Assembly: GCA_028095005.1 (NCBI GenBank)
Contig: CM051460.1
Location: 190,147,742 to 190,211,741 of the forward strand
Direction of reading: 5' to 3'
Source of the DNA: Rhynchospora pubera
Lineage: Eukaryota; Streptophyta; Magnoliopsida; Poales; Cyperaceae
DNA: 64,000 bases
Position numbers and translations under genes: made by a program. A model generated the notes under the pieces. The model searched no databases. It saw only the letters and a program-made list of their open reading frames with translations, and was not told the origin of the DNA. Shown piece by piece: positions 46,761-58,457 of this stretch; position 1 is the stretch's first letter; every line of letters starts with the position of its first letter.

Positions 46761-47211
46761 CAATGTTTAAAATACCGTACCGGATGCCGAACTAGTGGAA
46801 CAGACGATATGAGGTATTTTTGGTTTACCGGTTTTACCGGTTCGAAAAACCGTATATATATAAACTGGGGGCCTTACATATCATAAACGCAAGCATAGTC
46901 CAGTGGAAATGGGTGTGTCCTCATAGCGGAGACAACTCAGTTCGATGCCCACCTCTTACATTAATTTTCCGCATTTTCGGAGTAGAATAGTTCGTGAACC
47001 GGGATTTAAACCAGTCCGAAATACTTGAGCCAGCAAATTTGTCGTTAACTGTCCGGTCCGGTAGAAAAAAATACCCGGTTTATTCGATATTTATCCGGTT
47101 TATCGCGGTTCTTAAGTCATCCGGTATTCAACCCTAACCCTACCGGACCTTGGTCCGGTTCGCGGTTTACCCGGTTGAACCGGCCGGTCCGGTAGGATAT
47201 TTTAAACACTG
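46761..47211. mobile_element. hAT-like element with tRNA-like Pol III boxes, TSD GATATGTC
   Basis: The ends CAATGTTTAAAATACC and the inverse of TATTTTAAACACTG, flanked by GATATGTC (46753-46760 and 47212-47219), mark a 451-bp element. The interior is full of ACCGGTT/CCGGTCCGG words. At about 46892-46955 is a segment with an A-box-like TAGTCCAGTGG and a B-box-like AGTTCGATGCC about 50 bp apart, resembling a tRNA-derived promoter. Confidence 0.75.
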
Positions 47212-47219
47212 GATATGTC

Positions 47220-50200
47220 CCTACGTAGTACATCAGTACATGCAATAATATATTAGTTCGACACAAATTTTATGAGGATTGTTCAATAGTTGAATTTATT
47301 TTTAAGCGGTATATCTTTTTAGTTTCAATGTATTTGATAAAAAAAAAAGAATAAAGAGAACAATATTAACTTTTTTTTTTTACGCTTTAGCAGAACACCG
47401 ACTATTTTGATTAGTATTTCGTATTTAGCAATCAAATGAAGTAAACAATTGTTAGCGACTATTCCTCACCTATTCAACTATATAAATTAAAAGTGGAGCA
47501 TATATATTTTTTGAGAAATTTATGTTGAAAAGCAATTATTACGGCTAAAAAATAGACTTAATTGAAGGGCAAAAAGTGGGCACTTGAAGAACATTCAAAA
47601 TTTTAGGAATAATTTGGAATAATTTAGAATAATTCATTCCCAAGGAAATTGAGACTCGTCATTCACTCCTAATAAATAGGAGATGCCTTTTTTAAAAGAA
47701 TTTTACACAGTCAAATAAATAGTTCAAAATAATAATTTGGAAAAAAAATGCGAATAAAACAAAAACAGTGTGAAGTGGCAATCCATTCCAGTGCCACGCA
47801 CAAAAGGCCAAAAGGCTTGCGCTTTTTATAGTTAGCCAGGTAGGGACCACTTAATAATCCCACCCACGTGCTCCTCTCGAAGGAGTTATGGGATTGGGAT
47901 GAAAAATGAAAAAAGTAAATATTTACTCAAAAATAGAAAAAAGCAAATATTGAGTTTATATATTCTCTAGTCCAAAAACTGGAGAATTAAATCCATTTTA
48001 GGAATAATGGCTTTTTGTAAATCTAGTAGTGAATGCCAGATTTTTTTTTCTTTTTTTTTTGCATACGGCTTTGTAAAAAAATGCATGAGCTTTCTCATCA
48101 CTAGGCCTTCCAATTTTCACAAATGCACTAAGCTCGTTAATTTCACACACAGAAACACAGTTGTCTGATGTTTTACCTTAGATGTGTTTAGAGTTTACAA
48201 CCAGTGCTTAATTCCACAAGAAACATGAAAAAAATAAATAAATTTTAGGATTAATGAAGTTCATTGTTCATACCATTTTTATTTTCTGTAGGAATCAAGT
48301 TATACTTTGTTTCATTCTAATAACGAGTTGAATGCCATTCACATGACTGGATCTCGCTGTAGCCTGTACACCTGAAAGATTTAATTAGATGCTAGTACGG
48401 ATTCATTCCAATTCAATGCACATTGTCATGAATTATACAAGAATACTAAATTATCACGAGTAAAATGATTTTATAACAAAAAAAAGCAATATTAAGTTAC
48501 TTTAGAGTGAAAAACAAAAATCAGTCTTGCATTTTTGAACTTTTAATTCTTTCCTTCTCATTCCATTTCCTAAAAACATTTCGGACGCCAATTTACTCAT
48601 TCAAAATTTCCACGTGAACTCGATACACCCAAATCATGCACCAGGTTCAGGCAACACGGGGAAAACAAGCAAACAGAAAATGTCAAAAGTGGAGAAGTAA
48701 CAGAAAGAGGCAATAAATCAGCTGTGGGCAGTGGCCCCGTGGGGTTGTAATGCAAGTGAACTCATTCACAGAGAATCACACAAGCCTCGTGCCGACGACC
48801 AACGTGGCCCCCACCATGATCCATTCCACAGAGAGGAAGAACGCCAGGCTAGCTGACGATGGCGTGGCCTCAGGCGGGGCGCATGGATCAGTTTTGATCT
48901 TACATGATGCCATCACATCCACCGTCCATCCCTCCCTTCCTCTGCCCTCTGCATCTATCGTACGGACCACGTGCCCGCTTCCTTGCCTTTATCCCATTTA
49001 CTTACCCCTTTTTTTTATTATTATTTTTTTGGGTATTTACCTCCTCACTGTACAGTTTTCTGTTATTTAACTTAACTCCAAGTAGGATTTGGATTTTGGG
49101 GTCTGAGCGAGCACAGGTTACCTGAAATAAAGAAAAGGTTAAGGTAAATAAATGCGTCTCTATCCAGTTCTAGCCAATCTTGTGACCTCCATCAATGACA
49201 TATTAGTTGCATATAGTACGAATCGAAAAAAAAAATAGTCGTAATTTTAAATTTAGGGCAAAATTGATCACTATCAGTCTATCATACAGGGAATTACTAT
49301 CATACAGTAATAAATGTTATGCCAAAATGTCTTCTCGTTCTACCTATAGAGGAACAACCAAGTACAATATGGAGCGGCATAACAGCTGGTTGCTTTGTCG
49401 TTCATGTTATTGTTACCCTCTACTATATTTATTGGCTCGAACATGGAGCGTGGAGTTTATCAACACCAATTAACCAAAATTAATGCATTGTATCATTGTT
49501 CCAGGTGCAGCCAAATTCAATTCACATCTCCATGTGGATTAAGACAACTCCATTATGAGCCAGCTCATCGACCCGACCCTTCTCTTGTTCTTCCCCATGA
49601 GATGAGGCCATGACACTTCTCGTTTTGTGCGCCTTCTATCTACCCGTGCATTTACCCCGATGATCTCAACCGTCCATTGTTCCCGCTTAGATGAATCCTA
49701 GATCCACTATTCTTATCGGATCTACAAAAGTAAAGTATAGCCACGCTAGCTATAGGATGCGAGTTCGATCCCGGATCCCTCATTCCTGTTCTCCTAACAG
49801 TGGAGCCTAGAAACTGCATGTATTTGTCGTCTAGTGATAGTGATATTATGAAGAAATTATTACGCGACTCCCTCGAAAGTGACGCATCTAAACTCCCCTG
49901 GATCTCCCCCGTTATCCTAGTCGTCAGTTAACTCTCCATTTCTCCGAACACCAGCTACATCCCACGTCAATTCTAAACAGATTATTCAGGTCACTGGACA
50001 TATCCAGTTTTTTAAAATGGAGGTATTCAGTAAAGTCGAGGAGCGCAATGAATCCGTAATTAATCAACCTTGTATTTTCATCGGACGGTTCAAAACAACT
50101 GTTTGAAACCGTTCAAGAATCCGGGGGAAAACAACAAGTACTAAAGGACGCACCTAACTTTTACGATCCTGACGTGTCAAATTACTGTTGGATTTTTTTT

Positions 50201-50530
50201 TTCACGCAGATACGGCGCAATGCTTACTTGTAAGATGGCGTGAAGGTACTGGGTGGGGAAAGAATCTAAGTGAATTGGTGAGGTGGCAAACGAAATAATA
50301 TCGGGTTTATGAGAGAGGAGGCCATGTGACATTTATTCGCCTTCCCGTTTCGTATTACGACTTTTTATTAAAGCAGGTGGTAGTAGGTATTGCTTTATTT
50401 GCCTGTACAATTATACAGTCATCTTTTGCATCTGACACCCTGAAAGTTTCTTGATTCAAGAGTAAAGACATATAAGCATCGTAAGGTAACACCGTAACAA
50501 ACTGTACATTAGAGGCACTGAACACAAAAA
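47220..50530. other. Gene-free stretch, 3.3 kb
   Basis: No gene was recognised. 48750-49070 is less AT-rich and has overlapping frames on both strands (106 and 64 residues), none resembling a known protein. 49745-49790 contains GTTCGATCC, B-box-like, but no tRNA cloverleaf can be drawn around it. Confidence 0.4.
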
Positions 50531-50538
50531 AATTATTA

Positions 50539-50544
50539 TTTATT
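50539..50544 (-). terminator. Candidate poly(A) signal of the bHLH gene
   Basis: AATAAA on the minus strand, about 400 bp after the stop codon of the gene at 50947-51594. It is a weak, single-motif call. Confidence 0.3.
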
Positions 50545-50946
50545 GAAATTTAGCAGAAAACCAGTCTTGCAAATTGTTTAATTAAAAATTTCAAATGCAA
50601 GAATAAAACAAATCCACTACAGGGTTTCGTTTAGCAGTTCTTGTAATTTAATGGAAATACGGTGGCTAAACTAAAAAGTAGCACAAAATTTAATACCGCG
50701 CGCAATACCAAAACGCCACCAGAAGCTGCCTCTCTGCCCAGCATGTGCGAAAACAATAAAAAAAAGGAAAAAGAATAAAAATACAAAAAAAAAAACAGAG
50801 ACACACCATTACAGCAACTCTCTCCAACTCCAAGAGAGGAAAAAAAGACGATCTAAATAAGATTAAAAACCGAAATTTACAACAAATTACATGAATTCCT
50901 CCTAAAACAAAACAAATAAAAATAAAATAAAATAAACGGCTCAATC

Positions 50947-51594
50947 TCAGGTCGGCGGCGGCATACTATCGGTACCAGTACTGGTACCGGCACCGGCGTC
51001 TTGTACCATTCCAGGTGCCCCTTCAGTACCTCCTCCAATCATAGACAATATCTCCGTCAATGCACTCATGGCCTTCACTTGCATCTCGAGCGCCTTTATG
51101 TAATCCGACGCCTCTTCCAAAAGCGTCGGGAAAGACAGCTTCTTGCAACCCGGCACTAACCTTCCTAAAACCTTCGCCTTACTTTGCAACACCACCGATT
51201 TCTTCTTCTCCTGATCGGCGGCACTCTGGATCCTCTCCAGTTCAGTCCGTTTCGGCCGGGCAGGACACGGGACCCGAATCCGGTTCGATTTGAGCTTGAT
51301 CGATCGGCTCGAGAGGATCGCACGGCTCCAGCGAGTCCGACCGCGAGCTGAGATCGCGAGAGCCCGGTCTGCGGCCTCTCGAACTGCCCGACTCCGCGGC
51401 GGATCAGTTCGGGGCGAACTTGACCCGGACCCGGACCCGGACCGAACCCGCCGAAGCGCTTCCAAGAGCTTCGATGAGTAGAGACGGTGCTCCTTGTCGG
51501 TTCGCCACGTGGATTGCGCCGGCTTCTCTGAACTCTCGCTGGCGCTTCTCTTTCGTTTCCTCTGTTGATTAGAGGTAGATGATTCGGCCTCCAT
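50947..51594 (-). CDS. Atypical bHLH transcription regulator, AIF/bHLH147-150 type
   Basis: An intronless 215-residue protein. Landmarks in order are a basic KRKRKR cluster (about 12-16), WRTDKEHRLYSSKLLEALRR (30-49), AVREAADRALA followed by RGRTRWSRAIL (84-94), then a helix-loop-helix KVLGRLVPGC...LLEEASDYIKALEMQVKAM (about 141-176), and a Gly/Thr/Pro-rich end. The first helix lacks the His-Glu-Arg residues of a DNA-binding basic region. That places it with the non-DNA-binding bHLHs of the ATBS1-INTERACTING FACTOR group, which act by dimerising with other bHLHs and restrain brassinosteroid-linked cell elongation. The gene is markedly more GC-rich than its surroundings. A TATA-like TTTATATTC (minus strand) lies roughly 160 bp upstream. 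Which AIF member it is cannot be told. Confidence 0.9.
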   Translation of the reverse strand: MEAESSTSNQQRKRKRSASESSEKPAQSTWRTDKEHRLYSSKLLEALRRVRSGSGSGSSSPRTDPPRSRAVREAADRALAISARGRTRWSRAILSSRSIKLKSNRIRVPCPARPKRTELERIQSAADQEKKKSVVLQSKAKVLGRLVPGCKKLSFPTLLEEASDYIKALEMQVKAMSALTEILSMIGGGTEGAPGMVQDAGAGTSTGTDSMPPPT

Positions 51595-51751
51595 TGATAG
51601 GATAACAAATTAACAATACCTGAATAGGAATTTCTGAGAAATTGGTGATCTGATCGAATTTGAGTATAGTTTAGCTTCAAAGTTTTGGATAGGGAAACGA
51701 GAGAGAGAGAGATAGAGAGAGAGAGATATGGGAAGGAGAGGGATGCAAGCG

Positions 51752-51760
51752 AATATAAAG
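51752..51760 (-). promoter_or_regulatory. TATA-like box of the bHLH gene
   Basis: TTTATATTC on the minus strand, about 160 bp before the start codon, followed by a (CT)n leader at about 51700-51730. Confidence 0.4.
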
Positions 51761-51799
51761 GGAAGGTAATAACTGGAAAGAGGAAAGAAATTTATTAGG

Positions 51800-52290
51800 T
51801 GCACCGGTTTTATTTCCTAAACATCCTGACCCATACGGGTGATTTTGCATTTATGTGGGACCCGGTCTCCATGTGATCATAAAACCATTTTGGTATAGAC
51901 CAGGTTCAGGGAAAGTAGATATAGAGAAACGACACGTCGCAGCCTTAATCCCGTGATTTAATTAATTGACTGCGGGATATACTGTGGATTTTATGCTGGA
52001 TATGTTGAATGACGAAAGTACCCTCCCGTTTCAACCGAGCGACTGCCGTTACAGAATACAGAGGATTTCCTCGTAAAGTCTATTCAATTCGTCGTCTCGG
52101 AGAGAGTAAAATTAAATCTGTACTACTTACTAGTTAATCTTTTTTTTTATTGATCTTACTAGTTAATCTGGCTTGCGCGTGCCAGGTCCAACGATTTGTA
52201 GAGTCAAGAAGACATGAACCTGGTGCACCAGTGCAAGAGACCAAAAATCCTGTGTGTCAGTAATAACTAATAAGCTTTACGGCCTTTACA
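51800..52290. other. Intergenic, no gene seen
   Basis: Upstream flank of the bHLH gene. No element ends were recognised. Confidence 0.4.
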
Positions 52291-52481
52291 AATTCAGATC
52301 CGCTGCCGCACGACACGTGGTGTAGCGCAGCATGCTGACCGTCTGATCAAGATCCAATGAACAAGGGAGTCCCCTGCATGTAATCTAGATTGATAGGCTC
52401 GTAAAAAATTAACCGTCCGATCAAAATCAGACGGCTCGTACGTGCGCTACACCATTTGTCGCACAACAGCGAATCCGAATT
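52291..52481. mobile_element. MITE, shared-core family, copy 3
   Basis: Long imperfect inverted ends (AATTCAGATCCGCTG and CAGCGAATCCGAATT; ACGTGGTGTAGCGCA and TGCGCTACACCA) surround the core in reverse orientation (GGAGTCCCCTGCATGTAA then TCTAGATTGATAGGC). The CGACACGTGGTGTAGCGC end is closest to that of copy 1. Confidence 0.65.
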
Positions 52482-52680
52482 GCGGCCTTTACCGTATTAT
52501 AATTACAATTTTAGACCCGTTTGTTTCCTACTCAAGAAACTTCATAGCTTACTATGCAGCCTTTGTGCAACCAGACAGTTATTACATAAGAGTGCTTGTC
52601 TGCCTGACTTATTATATCTAAGGAAATTGCATAACTTATGCATAAAATCTCTCCACTGTAAATTTTCAACTATATGTATC

Positions 52681-52791
52681 CAGGGGCGGATCCACCACTG
52701 GGGCGGGTAGGGCTCTAGCCTCTTTTTAGCCTCGGCGAATTTTTCCTGCGCACTCAACCCCACCTAAATATTTTTCCTAGATCCGCCACTG
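52681..52791. mobile_element. hAT MITE, 111 bp, TSD TATGTATC
   Basis: CAGGGGCGGATC at the left is inverted at the right as GATCCGCCACTG. TATGTATC flanks both (52673-52680 and 52792-52799). It is the smallest member of the family also seen at 23845, 34793 and 44441. Confidence 0.85.
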
Positions 52792-52799
52792 TATGTATC

Positions 52800-53869
52800 C
52801 TTTTCATTAATTTCTCACCAAAATATTTTAGTCTTTTCACATAAATATATGCATGCATAAGTTATTCTTCCTTATTTAATAACTAAATACCTATTACATA
52901 ACACTATATAATTGCTTATGCAATCTTTAAAGTTATGCAATAATGCAACTCCTTATTCTATAGCTAAACATATGTACATATATAAGGTAGCAACTCCTTT
53001 TTACTGTTTAGCATCCTATAATTTTAATTAAAAACCTTTTGGACGTTCTGGGTTCTACCGCAAATTTATTAATAGTTTTTTATGAAATAACATTTTTCTA
53101 AATTTCAATTATGGAAAAATATTAGACATAATTCACATTTAAAGGGAAAAAATAGCCGTTTTACAAGTTATAATATCTCAATACAGTTGCAGACAATATT
53201 ATTTCGGCAATTTAATTGTTAGTGTTTCATATATATTTAGAGATTGACTATGTCAAAGCGATTTGACGGATCACTTTCTTAAACACGATTAGCTATCAAA
53301 TATAAAAGTTCAAATGCTCCTAGCCGCTCGATATGTTCACATTATTGAAATCTACTCACCAATCAAAATTGGTCGTCTGGGAGGGTAGGTTTAGGTTTGG
53401 AACGGATAGTTCCAAAGGGTAACATAAGGTTTGGACGCCCAATCTAGCGGGTCGCCCTACATCTGACTGAAGTAAATTGTTTGAAACCACCCCTGATTTA
53501 ATGTAATTGAATAATCTTCTTGGATTAAGTTAGGAATTATGATAAGTCTTGAATCTGAACACACCCTTAATCTTTTAATTTCAGTTTGAGAATTCAAAAT
53601 ACCAAAAATCAATCATCAAAGTATTTCTCCAACTAAAGATCTAATTTAATAATTAAATAATTTAGAATTTAAATAGTCTGTCTCCGTGGATCGACCCTAC
53701 GATTACTCAACGAACTAATTGTGCGCTTACGATATTGAACGGACTAGAATAGGTGATTTTATTTGCTATCGTGAGAACAACACCAAACAATATTTATATC
53801 TATAACTTGCTTGTATTTTCACATACAATTTTAATTATCTATATATATACTAGTCGTACAAAGAATCCT
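52800..53869. other. Gene-free AT-rich stretch
   Basis: No gene or bounded element was recognised. Confidence 0.4.
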
Positions 53870-54024
53870 TATCTGCTCCCGCGCGGAAGCGCAGACTACG
53901 AACCGTCCGATCTGATCTGAACAGTTCGGGCCTATCAATCAGATTACATGCACGGAGCTCCCTTTGTCATTGAGATTAAATCACACGGCTCACAGCAGTG
54001 CGCTGGACAGTCCCGCGCGGGACG
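53870..54024. mobile_element. MITE, shared-core family, copy 4
   Basis: CTCCCGCGCGGAAGCGCAG at the left and CTGGACAGTCCCGCGCGGGA at the right are partly inverted. The core is CCTATCAATCAGATTACATG then CACGGAGCTCC. Ends are approximate and differ from those of copies 1 and 3. Confidence 0.5.
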
Positions 54025-55554
54025 GGATTTCATTTCGTCGTACAAGTGGTGCACCAAGCATTGCTAAGCAACCAAGATCCACGCCCAGCGTAAAAACTGC
54101 ATATGCCATGTGTGGTTGGACAAAAGTGTCCCTGTGCAAGGAGAGAAGACTATAAATTATTGCTACTTTGTTTTATAGAGAGAAAGAGAGATTGACGAAA
54201 TGGTATCTTTTTGGGAGCTACTTTGTTAGCCGCGCGCACATGGGAGGATGGGAGGCTGCGTGGTGTGGTCACCACCCCTTCCTGGAGCGAGTTGCGTGGA
54301 TTGTCACGTGGAACTTAAAATCTGTCAGATGCATGGTTTCTGCTTCTCCCTTTCGTCGTATGGGCATGGTCTGCCGTTCCCTCTGTGCACCAGATCGCCA
54401 GACTGACTCTCTAGTTTTTTGTTTTTTTTTTTCCGTGACGAAGTTTGTTCTCTGTGTGTGGCAGATTACTATGGGAACTGCGTTCTGGATGGCCATCTAT
54501 GAATGGTTTTCGATCTCAACCGTCTGATTTAATTTCAACGGCTATAAATATTTTGTGCATAATATCAAAATTGATAAGTCCGAAAAATATAACCGTTAAA
54601 ATTAAATCGGACAACATGAATAAAAAACGTCCCATGAAATTATTATATTAAAATTATTATATTAAACCATCCAGAAAATGCTCTTCCGATTACTACGGGC
54701 CTATGGCTTCCCCGGGTACTACTGACGATGTAGCAAAATCACCTTTCATTTAGAAAAGGGATTCATACGTGTTGATTTGATTGGGCGGTGAAATTAGCCT
54801 CTGATTAGCCAAGGACAATTATTACATGAATCATGAATGAGGACTGAAACCAACCGAAGACTGACAAATCTCTTCGTAAATTTTCAAAATTAGAAAATTT
54901 GACTTTATTTTTTAGCTAAAAATGACAGAATTTGAAAAATAAATCCTACTACTAACATTACTTGATGGTTCATATTTGTAACTATTTACTTATTACTAGA
55001 TTATTGGAATCGTATATAGTAAGATGGATGCCCACTATCCAGTCATTACCATTTTACCCAGAAACTATTATTTTCTTTTTAGAAATTATTTTTCTATCTT
55101 TCATTTAAAATCTTCAAAGTTATTTTCTTTTTCTTTTTTCCTTCCAGTTTTTTAGTGTTGTCGGTTTGAAACCCCCAACATCCACATATCTATAGGGTGT
55201 TTAAGATTAAGTTAACAAGTAAATGATTGATAGATGGCTAAGAAGGTGGGGGGACGATAGCATTTTACAGTTTCTTCTAGGGGCATTCGTGATATTTTTT
55301 TGGTTGATGCGAAGGAAATATCTATTTAATTTATGTCTGCAAGTGCGCATGAATTCTGGACCCTTTAAAATATTTCCTGACCTGCACAAATCATAAATAA
55401 AACTCCATTGACTGGATTGCAAAGAAAGAACAAAAGCGAGAAATGAGACAAAAAATAAAAAATAAAATAAAATAAAATAAAAATGTGAGAGTTTGCAGAG
55501 ATGCCCATCTCGTCGGGATCAGAATTCTCAATCGAATTGGAGATCATAAGTACA
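54025..55554. other. Gene-free stretch
   Basis: No convincing gene. The 119-residue frame at 54168-54527 is opposed by another frame on the minus strand and resembles nothing known. 54515-54620 has AACCGTCTGATTTAATT facing AATTAAATCGGAC, possibly a degenerate relative of the shared-core MITEs. Confidence 0.4.
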
Positions 55555-55557
55555 TTA

Positions 55558-55714
55558 GGGTGCGTTTGGATAGGTGTGAGAAGAAGGGAAGAAGGGAAGA
55601 AGTGGGAAGAAGTATTGAGAAGTGTGTAATTTTGTGAAGAGTTTGGATTGTTTATAATTTTTTTTCTTCTTCTTCCTTCTTCTTCTTCTTTCTTCCAACG
55701 ATCCAAACGCACCC
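55558..55714. mobile_element. Tourist-like MITE, TSD TTA
   Basis: GGGTGCGTTTGGATAGG at the left pairs with GATCCAAACGCACCC at the right. TTA flanks both (55555-55557 and 55715-55717). It has the opposite orientation to the copy at 42872. Confidence 0.78.
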
Positions 55715-55717
55715 TTA

Positions 55718-58226
55718 GAGATTACAAATCTGATCCATCATGGGTGTTTCTGAATTTTGGTACGTTTCTCACGAAAATGTGAAAAGTTGGATATTTCTCC
55801 TTACTCTTGCCACTAACTAGCACTACCTGTGTCTCCCAACGGAAGGAACATACATTTGGGAAAATTAGTTGATTTTGGTGGTTTCAACTAAAATATAGTA
55901 CACAGCAGATGATTACAATCGTAAGATAATTTTTTCTATTACATTATACAACGGCTTACAATTAATTTTTTTCCTGGATTATGTATTTTGTAAGCTGATG
56001 TTGACCTTTTCTTTTCGCTAATAGAAATCATGTATTCCATCATAAGATACTATCTTGATAAAAACAAAACATTAGTTTTACATTATAAAATGGGCATGTT
56101 CCATATGATCTTGGCATGGCATAGCAACGTGAATATCCAATCCATGATGCGAACACAAACACTTTAGACCATGTATCAGCTGTGCGATTGACGTGACAAA
56201 ATTAAAGAAAAGACCTCCACCCGTTAACGTACTTATGGTGGAGACAAGAGTTGCAGAATCAATATAATCAAACTACTGTTTTGGCATATGGGAATCCCAA
56301 TTTCCTGTGGACTATGACGACCATCCACTGGTGTCACGAGTCCTGACAACGGGGCCCGAGGGGAAAAAATATAAATATATTTTATTGTAACCACATATCA
56401 AAAGCTCACAACCTATAATAGTGCAGTGACGTGGAGTTTGTTTGAAGCCCCCATCCCCTTGACAAATTCTCATATTGAATTTCCTAACAGCTGCTAACCA
56501 AATCTAACAAAAAAATTCTGTGTGTAGCACAACCACCAGGTTTTATAGACTAAAGAAAATGAAGACGAGCTTTCTTGATTAAAAAATTCCAGCCAAAGAA
56601 TACCAATTTTCTTCTTTCTCACTGAATCATAGAAGGGACCCCTTGAGGGATAAATCGAGCCCCCTAAAGTCACTCCCAACAGCCAACATTGCACATTAAA
56701 CATACCAAAAAGGGTCCCTCTCCAAGACCAACATCCAAACCTAATCTATTAGAGACTGTGCAATGGCCCCCTACCTTTTACTTTGCAATAGTTTCAACTT
56801 TTCTCCATTTTGTACGTGACTGGACCACTAATTACTATGATTATACTTGCTTGGTCGTACCAGAATTACTATGATTCTTCCATGCTAGCAATGCTATAAT
56901 GGACTGGTACATCGACATGCGACCATTCCCCGTGAAAAGAACAGAAAAGGTTTATTCAAGAGAAGTCTGCCCAACTGCAACCGATTGGTAACGCTCTTGC
57001 AATATACATCAGAATTTGCAAAATAAGAAAGTGTGAAAAAGATTCAAAGACCTCTAACCATAAAAGACAAAGGCAATTAATATTAAATAAGAAAATTAAT
57101 AGTAGAAAGATATTCGGTAATGCATCCATAGTTAGGAAAGCATGAGGAACCTGTAAATGTAATGACAGCCACAAAACTAGGGTTTTGAGTCGCATACTAG
57201 AAATAACCAAGGATTTGTCCAGTTCACCAACAAAAGGAGGGGTGACAAATCAATCTTAAATTCCCACTAACAATATGTTCTCAAAAGATGGGGAATAATT
57301 TAAGAGCTCAAAGAGAATATACACGTGCTTTAGCCGTAACTTATTTGGAGTAAAATCTAACCTGTGAAGCTTCTTAAGAGAGCAGATTTACTGTGATGGT
57401 TGCCACTGTAGCATACAACAGCAGCGGAGGTATTATCATGTAATTTTGTGAAGGGACCAACCAAGAATCAGTGAGTACTATACATGTGACTGTACCAGAA
57501 AGTGATACAATATTTTTCTTTTAAACCCTTCTGTATGTTGGCTTGATGTCTACTCTTAGGTTTTGTATAAAGGGCCCTTGAGAGGAAAATAATTATGAAC
57601 TAATCATTATAAGAGACGGCTTTACAAAGAGAAACGACTGTAGAAATTAGACGAGTCTAATATTGGCTAGCTAGGATTTATAGGGACTGCTTGCATTTAT
57701 AAGCAATCCTTTTTGGAACCCAAATGATACAAATGCACAAAGTTAACAATCAATCAATCAGCTTGGATTAACAGAGTTGCACTAGTTTTCAATAGGATTA
57801 GGCGTGGAGGTTTGCTAGCAATCAATGAAACTATGTTTAGTTTATTGGCCTGCCGGCAAATGAGATAGAGGCTAGGAGGTGTTTACTTTATTCTTTTTAC
57901 ATAAAGCTGGAAACATGACTACATGATTAATAGGACATACTATTCAAAAAGGATATTAGGCCTTTATTGTTATTTAACTTATTGCATATTATGATATGAA
58001 TAATGACCTAATTTTCTGATGGTCAATCTTGCACCAAAAATATGAATCTAAATGTTCAGAATTCTCTGCCTTAGTTTAAGTTTCCTTTCTTTAACTTTAG
58101 GTTCCATGCTCTTTAGCTCTCTTTTGGAATGAAAATGCATCTATTTATCTGCCTTCTTAAGTATCAGTGTATCACTTATCTGGAGGTACAATAACAAAGT
58201 AATTTCTCCACATCAATTTATATTGT
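55718..58226. other. Gene-free stretch before the SOQ1 3' end
   Basis: No gene or bounded element was recognised in this 2.5 kb. Confidence 0.4.
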
Positions 58227-58232
58227 TTTATT
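58227..58232 (-). terminator. Candidate poly(A) signal of SOQ1
   Basis: AATAAA on the minus strand about 225 bp after the SOQ1 stop codon. If used, the 3' UTR contains the poly(C) run at 58335-58355, which is poly(G) in the transcript. Confidence 0.4.
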
Positions 58233-58457
58233 TCCAAGTCCAGCTTGAGATGTTTCCCAATAGTATCAAGTGGTCAGAAGAATTCAACTAAAAATGTATC
58301 AGAATTGTATCAAGCTTACTCCACCATTTTTTCTCCCCCCCCCCCCCCCCCCCCCAATTGCAAATTTTTTTACATATTAGTTTGTACTGAAGGAATTGCA
58401 ATTACAAAATCAACTTTCGAAAAGAAATCTTTCTTCGTCTTGGTTCTTTTATAGCTC

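Noticed and set aside
49745..49790. Possible tRNA gene (GTTCGATCC B-box)
   Set aside because: No acceptor stem, D-arm or anticodon arm can be placed at the right distances.
54168..54527. 119-residue frame on the + strand
   Set aside because: Opposed by another frame, no recognisable domain, and no gene signals such as TATA plus leader or splice-linked exons.
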